Shown here: one piece after another, positions 8,737 through 15,083 of the stretch
Layout: each line of letters starts with the position of its first letter
Numbering within the stretch: the first letter of the stretch is position 1
Virus record (IMG/VR): IMGVR_UViG_3300035670_001426
Location: 1-20,886 of that record
Origin: a virus
Reading direction: 5' to 3' (one strand)
Length of the DNA: 20,886 nucleotides
Translations under genes and position numbers: made by a program
The notes under the pieces: model-generated
Databases searched by the model: none
Told to the model about the DNA's origin: nothing
Seen by the model: the letters and a program-made list of their open reading frames with translations, nothing else

Positions 8737-9012
8737 ATGACTGCCGCAGAAATTAAAGTAGCATTAGACACTGTTAATACCGCTATAGCGCAGCTACTAT
8801 CAGGTAAGCGCGTGCTAGAACTTCGTGTAGGTAGCGGGAACTTTTTTCGTCAGTTTCGCTACGGTGAAGTTACGCTAGACGCATTAAAGGAATATAGAAC
8901 GGAATTGATGCAAATGTTGCAAACTATAGATGCAGCTAATGCTCCCCCGTCTTTTAGAACCTACGCAACCGTACCACTTGTTGTTAAGAAGGCCAGAGCA
9001 TGTCTAATGTAA
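8737..9012 (+). CDS. Head-tail connector, gpW family
   Basis: 91 residues from ATG 8737. I chose this over the TTG at 8722 because a GGAG site (8724-8727) lies 9 nt upstream of the ATG, while TTG 8722 would overlap that site. The core, ALDTVNTAIAQLLSGKRVLE followed by VTLDALKEYRTELMQML, has the gpW pattern: a helix, GKRV turn, beta hairpin and closing helix. gpW plugs the portal after packaging and provides a surface for tail attachment. The position between terminase and portal is the same as in lambda (A-W-B). The C-terminal about 25 residues extend beyond the family core. It overlaps the portal start by 13 nt. Confidence 0.85.
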   Translation: MTAAEIKVALDTVNTAIAQLLSGKRVLELRVGSGNFFRQFRYGEVTLDALKEYRTELMQMLQTIDAANAPPSFRTYATVPLVVKKARACLM

Positions 9013-10487
9013 TTGATGACGTTTACACCATTCTGCATCGTGGGGCGACGGCTTTCGACGGTGCATCCACTAAATATAAGGAGGATATGAATAATGTCTT
9101 CTTTGGTTCGCCTGACCAGATTATAAGTAGGGAATTGTTGCTGCTTCAGCAACGTAGCTTACATGCAATTCGCAATAACGGTTATGCTAAAATTGCAAGA
9201 GATAAGTATGTGACCAATGTTGGGTCATTGAAAGTGCTTTGGCATGATAATAAAAATAGACGGCATAACCGTATGCAAGATTTATGGGATGCCTTTGCAG
9301 ATAACCCTTCTTTAGACGGCTATGGAACGCTTTGTAATTTACAAAGCCTTTGGCACTCAAGTCTTTTTTCTACTGGAAATGCTTTCACTAGAAAGTTAAT
9401 CCGGAAGGGGCGTAAAAATAGCATTGTCCCTCTTGTATTAGAGCCTATACAGAGTGAATTGCACGATTTATTCTATTTTGGCGATGGAAGAAAAACTGTT
9501 AGGCATGGGATCGGTTTTACCGATAATGTGCCTGACACGTATTACTTTAGGTTGCAAGCCTACCAAGAGTTTCCAATTATAAATAATACGCAAAACATAA
9601 CCGCTATACCATCTAATGAAGTTTTGCATTTATTTAATAGAGAGTTGCCAGGGCAATGGTTGGGCGTGCCCGTCCTTAGTAGCATTTTAATCCCTCTATA
9701 TGAGTTAGATGAACTCATGGATGCTACTGTGGCGAGGCAAAAAGCATCGCAAGCAATAAGTTGGATTATCACTAATAGCAATCCTACTAATATGATGCCA
9801 GTAGGTGTACCTATTATTGATAAAGCAGCAAATAGTAAAGAAAAGGTTGTATTTAAGGCAACCGGGTCAAATGTGCAATACCTTAATAAAGGGGAGAATA
9901 TAACCTTCCATCAGGGGGCAGACATTGGGCCTAACTTTGTTAAATTAGCTGAACTTGAGCTTCGTAGAATATCTAACGCATGTCACGTGCCCTACCATCA
10001 GCTAACGGGAGACACAAATGGCATTGACTTTAGTACACTTCGGGCACTTTTGATTGAATTACGTTCAAGAATAGAGTATACTCATCACTTTCTAACCATA
10101 CCGCTTGGGCTAGCCCCGTTAACTGCATATTTTAAGGAACTAGCGCAGCTATACTACCCAAATGTGAAGAATGCCACCCCGTCGTACCAGCTTCCGCGCT
10201 TTTACGGAGTCGATGACTTGAAGGACGCTCAAGCCGATGTACTTGAGATACAGAATGGGCTAGCTACATTAGATAGTAAATTGCAGGAAAGGCATACTAC
10301 GTTTGAGGCGATTGCTGCTGATAGGGAGCGGTTAAAGGAACTAGGATTGGATAATTTATTATTCCCAAATGGGGCAGGTAGGCCAGAGGGCAATGGCACA
10401 GGTAGGCCAGGAAGTAATGGCTCAGGTGTAACAACACCCCCTATAAAAGGGGTTACAAGTGCTACAAGTGGTGAAAACGATGTATGA
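9000..10487 (+). CDS. Portal protein, lambda gpB family
   Basis: 495 residues (lambda gpB is 533). Family features: an N-terminal helical part with NNGYAKIARDKYVTNVGS at about 59-76; the segment SNEVLHLFNRELPGQWLGVP at about 205-224, corresponding to the conserved H-F..R.GQ.RG.P region; a stem and helical region (LDELMDATVARQKASQAIS); and GDTNGIDFSTLRALL in the distal part. The last 40 residues are Gly/Pro/Ser-rich low complexity (GRPEGNGTGRPGSNGSG) and may be a flexible tail. The dodecameric portal is the vertex through which DNA enters and leaves. An AAGG site lies 7 nt before the ATG. It overlaps the protease start by 8 nt. Confidence 0.95.
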   Translation: MSNVIDDVYTILHRGATAFDGASTKYKEDMNNVFFGSPDQIISRELLLLQQRSLHAIRNNGYAKIARDKYVTNVGSLKVLWHDNKNRRHNRMQDLWDAFADNPSLDGYGTLCNLQSLWHSSLFSTGNAFTRKLIRKGRKNSIVPLVLEPIQSELHDLFYFGDGRKTVRHGIGFTDNVPDTYYFRLQAYQEFPIINNTQNITAIPSNEVLHLFNRELPGQWLGVPVLSSILIPLYELDELMDATVARQKASQAISWIITNSNPTNMMPVGVPIIDKAANSKEKVVFKATGSNVQYLNKGENITFHQGADIGPNFVKLAELELRRISNACHVPYHQLTGDTNGIDFSTLRALLIELRSRIEYTHHFLTIPLGLAPLTAYFKELAQLYYPNVKNATPSYQLPRFYGVDDLKDAQADVLEIQNGLATLDSKLQERHTTFEAIAADRERLKELGLDNLLFPNGAGRPEGNGTGRPGSNGSGVTTPPIKGVTSATSGENDV

Positions 10488-11667
10488 AAGAATACTAAAT
10501 AGGCTAGCTGCTCCTCTGTTGCTGGATGAAACAAAATTTAAGGATATTCATGATAATTTAATTTTACCGTTGACATTAGGGGAAACCCCTTCTGGAATTG
10601 CTAAAGTAACGCATGAAGCAACGAGCGAGGCAGGTAAAATTAAAGTTATAAATGTAAAGGGAACCCTTACTAGCGGTAATGCTGCCGGTGATAGCGGTAC
10701 TAGAAGCTATACAACTATCGCTAGAGATATAAAAACAGCTATTGCCGATGGCTACCGCAGTATTGCATTTAACTTTTCAACTTATGGTGGTGAAGCTGAC
10801 GGAGCTATGGGACTGGCTAAATTCATCAACTCACTACCGTCACTGTATGACGCAAAGACTATTGCAATTATAGATGGCCCTTGCTGTTCCGCAGGTTACC
10901 TGCTGGCTAGTAACACGCAAGAAATTCTATGTACTGCCGGGGCGGAACTTGGGTCAATCGGCGTAATTGCAAGCATCCCCAATAGCGTTAGCAGTGATGA
11001 AAAGACGGGAACAACCTGGACAATACTGCGAAGCCATAGTGAAAAAGCATTGGGCAATCCGCACGAACCTATTTCTGATGCGGCATTAGCCTCTATTCAG
11101 AAAAAAGTTGACAACTTAGCTAAAGTTATGATAGATACTATTGTAACTGGGCGTCCTAAATTGTCTAAAGACATTATTGCTACCTTAAATGGCAAGACTG
11201 TCCTGGGAGACGAGGCTATCTCACTTGGTCTAGCCGATGGCTTGATTGAAAGTGTAGATATAACATTAGAAATGTTAAATAGACGGTGTAAAAATATGAG
11301 TTCTTCTTTTGATAATTCATCTGCACAAGTTGACGAGACCCTGCGTCTTCGTGCGGAACTTGAAGCGGTGAAAGCTGCTTCATCTGTAGCTATTAGTAAA
11401 GCAGTGGCCGATGAACGCGCACGCTGCCTGGCCATTTTGGATGCGGCTAAGACGTTTGGCCTGTCGTCAGACGTTGCCATTAAGCAAATTAACTTATCTT
11501 CAAGCATTGAGCAAAGTGTAGCTATGTTTGAAGCGGTTAAGGAAGCTATACAAATGGCGAATCCAACTCCTGTCGCTGCTACGGCTACCCCGCAAGTAGC
11601 AGAAAGTGCCTCTAGCCCATTCGCTGAATGGATTAAAGGTAATGAATTTTTGGCATCAATTAAGTGA
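10480..11667 (+). CDS. S49 (SppA-like) head maturation protease, lambda gpC-like
   Basis: 395 residues from ATG 10480, preferred over upstream in-frame GTGs because GGTGA lies 5-6 nt before it and the ATGTATGA overlap with the portal stop is typical coupling. The protease domain has a crotonase/Clp-like fold: FNFSTYGGEADG, then IDGPCCSAGYLLAS with nucleophile S137, then ELGSIGVI, then SHSEKALGNP with probable catalytic K189 (Ser-Lys dyad of S49). After about residue 272 comes a helical, Ala/Glu-rich part that doubles as the scaffold from an internal start. Lambda gpC (439 residues) has the same fused layout. It cleaves capsid proteins during procapsid maturation. The residue before the nucleophile is Cys rather than the usual Ala. 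Confidence 0.93.
   Translation: MYERILNRLAAPLLLDETKFKDIHDNLILPLTLGETPSGIAKVTHEATSEAGKIKVINVKGTLTSGNAAGDSGTRSYTTIARDIKTAIADGYRSIAFNFSTYGGEADGAMGLAKFINSLPSLYDAKTIAIIDGPCCSAGYLLASNTQEILCTAGAELGSIGVIASIPNSVSSDEKTGTTWTILRSHSEKALGNPHEPISDAALASIQKKVDNLAKVMIDTIVTGRPKLSKDIIATLNGKTVLGDEAISLGLADGLIESVDITLEMLNRRCKNMSSSFDNSSAQVDETLRLRAELEAVKAASSVAISKAVADERARCLAILDAAKTFGLSSDVAIKQINLSSSIEQSVAMFEAVKEAIQMANPTPVAATATPQVAESASSPFAEWIKGNEFLASIK
11296..11667 (+). CDS. Nested scaffold protein (Nu3-like) from internal start in protease gene
   Basis: An in-frame ATG at 11296 inside the protease gene is preceded by GGTG with a 7-nt spacing. It would give a 123-residue protein starting MSSSFDNSSAQVDETLRLRA, rich in Ala, Glu and helix formers, ending in EWIKGNEFLASIK. 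Lambda Nu3 is made in exactly this way from the 3' part of gene C and scaffolds gpE assembly. The start lies at the junction between the protease domain and the helical tail, where it is expected. Inference from architecture and ribosome site; no direct proof from sequence. Confidence 0.6.
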   Translation: MSSSFDNSSAQVDETLRLRAELEAVKAASSVAISKAVADERARCLAILDAAKTFGLSSDVAIKQINLSSSIEQSVAMFEAVKEAIQMANPTPVAATATPQVAESASSPFAEWIKGNEFLASIK

Positions 11668-11675
11668 GGTGACTT

Positions 11676-12476
11676 ATGGCTAATTGGAATGGTGGGTGGC
11701 GGTCATACCCGAACCGCCCGACTATCGCATCTTTGCGTACTTTCTTTAGGGCAGAAGCGCATAGCACTAAACCGCTTACTATTAAAGCAGGTCAAGTGCT
11801 TCGTAAACATAGCTTTGTTGAAACTGACGCAGCAGGCTTGGGTGTAGCTCATACCGGTATGGCTGAAAAAGCCCTGCTTACTTTTACCGCAGGCGTAGGT
11901 GCAGCAAAGACTGTTATCATCGCCGGTCTTACCTTCACCACTACTGGCATCGTAAGTGCCGCCGATGTAGTTAAGGCATTTAGCGGCCTTACTGACGGCA
12001 TGACGGCGGCAGAAGCTAATGCGGCTAACGCTGTGGCAGGTGGAAGTTTCACCGCAGGCGCACTGACAGGGTTTCATACCTATAAGAGCAGCACTGCTAA
12101 TAGCGTTCTGTTCGTTTCAACGTCACCTAACACTAATGTAACTGACCTTGCTGATGCAGGTAACTCAACGGTCACTAGCGTCACCGTCGTAGCATACCCT
12201 AATCCGCAAAAGAAGATTGCCGGTGTTCTGTTGATGGATGTTGACGCTAGTGCGGGTGACGTTGACACGACTGTGTATAAGGAAGCTAGCTTTTATGCAA
12301 GTGCCCTTGTGTGGGAAGCTGACGCAACCGATACTATTGAACTTGCTGACGGCACTACTGTAGCTTGTACTGATTACAATGTCGGTGCATTCACTGATGC
12401 TGCAAAACGTAAGTTTGTAGAGAACACTGAATTTGAAGAACTTGGTATTTTGAAAGCAGGGGAAGATTATGTCTAA
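11676..12476 (+). CDS. Capsid decoration protein, gpD-like, with inserted beta domain
   Basis: 266 residues, about twice the usual size for the gpD family (lambda D is 110). The N-terminal half of the decoration fold is at about 32-62 (KPLTIKAGQVLRK...GVAHT). The second half resumes at about 177 (QKKIAGVLLMDVDASAGDVD, then YKEASFYASALVWEAD) and ends with FEELGILKAGEDYV. Between them, about residues 66-175 form a Thr/Ala/Val-rich beta module (IIAGLTFTTTGIVSAADVVK ... SVLFVSTSPNTNVTDLAD). It stabilises the expanded capsid by trimerising on its surface, so the insertion is probably displayed outward. GAGGTGA lies 5 nt before the ATG, one of the strongest ribosome sites in the window, fitting high expression. 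It overlaps the major capsid start by 8 nt. Confidence 0.85.
   Translation: MANWNGGWRSYPNRPTIASLRTFFRAEAHSTKPLTIKAGQVLRKHSFVETDAAGLGVAHTGMAEKALLTFTAGVGAAKTVIIAGLTFTTTGIVSAADVVKAFSGLTDGMTAAEANAANAVAGGSFTAGALTGFHTYKSSTANSVLFVSTSPNTNVTDLADAGNSTVTSVTVVAYPNPQKKIAGVLLMDVDASAGDVDTTVYKEASFYASALVWEADATDTIELADGTTVACTDYNVGAFTDAAKRKFVENTEFEELGILKAGEDYV
11871..12200 (+). other. Inserted S-layer-like beta module in decoration protein
   Basis: Codes residues about 66-175 of the decoration protein. The pattern is a strand with G-L-T-F-T-x-T-G, a helix with VSAADVVKAFSGL, a spacer, then FTAGALTGFHTYKSS and a strand ending SPNTNVTDL. This pattern is familiar from beta-strand repeat proteins of bacterial surfaces. 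Related segments occur in the tail tube protein (15195-15482 and 16293-17033). Boundaries are approximate. Confidence 0.6.
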
Positions 12477-13692
12477 TATGCAATTTGCTGATCCGTATTC
12501 AGCACAAAAGATTCTGTCCGGGGTAATTCGTGCCCTGAATGATGGACAGCCGAAGCGGCCTAATTGGTTGCAGTCATTCTACCCAACGAATGCTGCTCTC
12601 ATCAATGATAGAACTGTTAACTTCGACCAGCAGCTATCAGTTCGCAATGTCATGGGTACGTTTGCATTGCCGAATGCTGACGTTAACCCTGTTTCATTGC
12701 CGACCTATGGGCATAAAGAGCATAGCTTCAGCTACGCTAAGGAAAGTGTAACTGACGGTGATGATGATTTTGAAACGCTCAATATGCGCGAAATGGGGCA
12801 GCAGTTCGGCCAACCTAACATTGCCGCTAATATGGCTATGCGGTTGAATGCTAAGTTTGCAGCAGTTGAACAGCGTTTTGAAAACTTGTTTGAACTGGTT
12901 GCTTCGCAAATTCTGCTTTATGGCGGTTATGGTGCAAAAAGCGAGTATTACCCGCTTTATGTATATGACTTTGAACGGTCTGTATGTAATAAATACAGTG
13001 ACATTAAGACGGATAAGGATACTCTTGTCTCTAGTGTAAACTTGACTACTTCACCTGTCACTGCTCCTTGGGATGCTTCACGAGTTATCCTGCCCGTTAT
13101 TGCTTCTGCCGGTGCTGCTTATACCGCCGGTGAGAAAGCCTGGACGAAAGCAAACGTCGATGCTGGCACCGCTACGCCCTATAAAGACTTGTTGCAAATG
13201 ATCTTGACTTGTAATGAGTGGTCGCGTGCAGATATGGTTCACATGAGCCAAGATGCTTATGAAGTTTTCAATTATGATATTGAAAAGAACTATAAGGAAG
13301 CGGCTGTAACCACCACGCTTGCTATGCTGCAAATTGAACGGGATATTTTGCCGCGTATGCAAAGTGTCGATGACTTGCACTTTCAGCGCAACATTAGCCT
13401 TGGTGGTGGCATTAACCTACCCATTTACACTTATAAAGCTATTTATCATAACCGTAATACTGGTGAGCGCACTCGCTACATTGGTAATGGTTGGGTTAGT
13501 GTTATTCCTAACTCAGGTTATGTTAAAGCCTACGGTAGAATTATGCACCGTAAAGCCAACTATTCCGCTATGCCGCGTTGGATAAATAGCTGGATGGATG
13601 AGAAAACGGGTGTGCAGCAGTGGGAATGGCATACTAACTTTGTTATGGCAAATTCTGCTATAAACAGCCTCGTTACGTGGAAAGTTGCATAA
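12469..13692 (+). CDS. Major capsid protein, lambda gpE family
   Basis: 407 residues (lambda gpE is 341), with the HK97 fold expected from the family. The N-terminal arm holds NFDQQLSVRNVMGTFALPNA. A long helix follows, with MREMGQQFGQPNIAANMAMR and then FAAVEQRFENLFELVASQIL, the spine. The peripheral domain contains CNEWSRADMVHMSQDAYEVF, like the conserved segment near the A-domain, and the C-terminal part reads RYIGNGWVSVIPNSGYVKAYGR. It builds the icosahedral shell around the scaffold. The call also follows from position directly after the decoration gene (lambda D-E). The GGGGAAG site is close to the ATG. A 12-bp gap separates it from the next gene. Confidence 0.93.
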   Translation: MSNMQFADPYSAQKILSGVIRALNDGQPKRPNWLQSFYPTNAALINDRTVNFDQQLSVRNVMGTFALPNADVNPVSLPTYGHKEHSFSYAKESVTDGDDDFETLNMREMGQQFGQPNIAANMAMRLNAKFAAVEQRFENLFELVASQILLYGGYGAKSEYYPLYVYDFERSVCNKYSDIKTDKDTLVSSVNLTTSPVTAPWDASRVILPVIASAGAAYTAGEKAWTKANVDAGTATPYKDLLQMILTCNEWSRADMVHMSQDAYEVFNYDIEKNYKEAAVTTTLAMLQIERDILPRMQSVDDLHFQRNISLGGGINLPIYTYKAIYHNRNTGERTRYIGNGWVSVIPNSGYVKAYGRIMHRKANYSAMPRWINSWMDEKTGVQQWEWHTNFVMANSAINSLVTWKVA

Positions 13693-13704
13693 ACTAACAC
13701 GGTC

Positions 13705-14337
13705 ATGAAAAACACAGGCGATACCAAGGTTCTTGATAACTTTATCGGCTTAGTTGACCTTCAAACTATGACGAAAAAGAATGAAAAACGCACAGTTACC
13801 CTACTTAAGGATATAGATGCAATAATTCATTCTGCTGTCAATCGCCGGTATCGCCTGCCCGCCAATATGACTACCGCATCCGTTATTAGGGGGAGGCTTC
13901 CCTCTAATACCGGTAGAACCGGTAGGTATATTTATAAGAATGGCATAACGTATGGGTATAAATCCATTCCTCTTAGCCGCTTTCTTACGTCAGAATACAT
14001 TGGAAATATCGAACCAATCGCGGAAAAGACTAAGCCAGGACTTGTCCATCGAGTGCAGATACGACGCAAAGGAGGTGAAAAAATATCGTATGGTAAATTG
14101 GGCTTTGGTGGCTTCATACCGCGAGAAGGCAAAATAGACGGTAAAAAGGTTAGAAATAAAAACTTTCCTAAATGGGGCATTACTATGTGGGAAAGAAATA
14201 GTCGCAGCGCGTATGAGATACATCCGCTTCGTGGGCCGTCTATATCGCAAATGGTAGCTACTACTATGAAGGAAGATGCCTCCCTTAAGGGGAGGATAGA
14301 GAAACTGATGCTAGATAGGCTTATTTCATATAAATAG
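13705..14337 (+). CDS. Minor tail / neck protein, lambda gpZ-like
   Basis: 210 residues (lambda Z is 192), basic. An N-terminal helical part contains KDIDAIIHSAVNRRYRLP. The centre and C-terminus have KPGLVHRVQIRRKGG, then KLGFGGFIPREG, then KWGITMWERN and IHPLRGPSISQMVATTM. The R-rich beta strands, a central GF-I segment, an [LM]-[FW]-x-R strand and the final L-x-G-P-S-I-x-x-M are the pattern of gpZ and HK97 gp10-type neck proteins, which complete the tail end that docks to the head. No strong ribosome site is seen (CACGG before the ATG), so it may be translated at a low level, as expected for a minor protein. Similarity is judged by eye. Confidence 0.65.
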   Translation: MKNTGDTKVLDNFIGLVDLQTMTKKNEKRTVTLLKDIDAIIHSAVNRRYRLPANMTTASVIRGRLPSNTGRTGRYIYKNGITYGYKSIPLSRFLTSEYIGNIEPIAEKTKPGLVHRVQIRRKGGEKISYGKLGFGGFIPREGKIDGKKVRNKNFPKWGITMWERNSRSAYEIHPLRGPSISQMVATTMKEDASLKGRIEKLMLDRLISYK

Positions 14338-14354
14338 CTTTAATTAGGTTAATT

Positions 14355-14663
14355 ATGGTAGAAGACATAGCATTAGTATTGTCAGTGTTTGGCGACCTTT
14401 TCGAGTGTGACGCTGGCCGCTTTCGTGGTATACTTGGGACGGAATTGGTCACCCTAGCAGGCGGGGCGTATGAACTTGCCTCGCAATCAATAAGTATACA
14501 AGTTGCTACGCAAACAGTATATGACTATGATATAGGGGCAGGCACCACGCTTACATATAGTAAAGTAGGCATGACCTATAATTTAACTGTGAACAGCTTT
14601 ATAGATAGCTTAAATGGTTGGACTGAGCTTTTCTGCGATGCGAGTAGCGTAGAAGATGTATAA
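14355..14663 (+). CDS. Head-tail joining protein, FII-like
   Basis: 102 residues (lambda FII is 117). The layout is a short N-terminal part with GDLFECDAGRFRGILGTE, a strand ISIQVATQTVYDYDIGAGTT, and a closing LTVNSFIDSLNGWTELFCD. This resembles the FII family plan: a short barrel protein with a self-contained beta core and a near-terminal Gly-Trp-Thr segment. FII-type proteins bind the gpW/portal plug and present the surface to which the tail attaches. In lambda FII comes before Z; here it comes after the Z-like gene. AGG lies 7-8 nt before the ATG. The stop overlaps the next gene by 8 nt. Moderate confidence; similarity is weak. Confidence 0.5.
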   Translation: MVEDIALVLSVFGDLFECDAGRFRGILGTELVTLAGGAYELASQSISIQVATQTVYDYDIGAGTTLTYSKVGMTYNLTVNSFIDSLNGWTELFCDASSVEDV

Positions 14664-15066
14664 TGAAAGCACTCTTATCAATAGGTTGCAGACTGAAACT
14701 GGTTACACTGTAACGTATAGCCCTGGTAGGCAGGTTGATTTACTTTCAACCAATGAAACACTACCGAGGTTATATGTGGGCCATTTAGGTATTCAGCTTT
14801 TTGATAAGAATACTTTATTCAGTAACGGTTATGTGGAGTATGAGAATCCTGAAATACTCCTAACGGAAGTTAACTATGTCTGCTTGCGTAGCAACTGGGC
14901 AGAAGTTAGAACGAAGATTAGAGCAGCCTATACAGGTTACTCGCCGTTTCCCGATGACGCAGATTATTCCAGTATCACTTTTGTTGAAGCTATGATAAAA
15001 GGTGAAACTAATACAAAAGTATGGTGGAATGAAGTGGTCGGGCTTGTTATGCCTAGAATTTCTTAG
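14656..15066 (+). CDS. Tail terminator protein, gpU-like
   Basis: 136 residues (lambda U is 131). I do not see a diagnostic motif. The evidence is size, an alpha/beta composition with strands such as RLYVGHLGIQLF and EILLTEVNYVCL, a helix with NWAEVRTKIRAAY, and position directly before the tail tube gene, as in lambda U-V. gpU-type proteins form a hexameric ring that stops tube growth and connects to the head. The start overlaps the previous gene by 8 nt (ATGTATAATG), which indicates coupled translation. It could instead be another neck protein. Confidence 0.55.
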   Translation: MYNESTLINRLQTETGYTVTYSPGRQVDLLSTNETLPRLYVGHLGIQLFDKNTLFSNGYVEYENPEILLTEVNYVCLRSNWAEVRTKIRAAYTGYSPFPDDADYSSITFVEAMIKGETNTKVWWNEVVGLVMPRIS

Positions 15067-15083
15067 TTAATGAGGTTTATGCT

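Noticed and set aside
11097-11507. 136-residue minus-strand ORF
   Set aside because: Antisense to the protease/scaffold gene; composition is that of a shadow frame.
13885-13925. Hairpin (ATTAGGGGGA / TTCCCTCTAAT) and CCGGTAGAA-CCGGTAGG duplication
   Set aside because: Lies within the gpZ-like coding sequence with wobble pairing; the duplication encodes NTGRTGR. No reason to assign a regulatory role.
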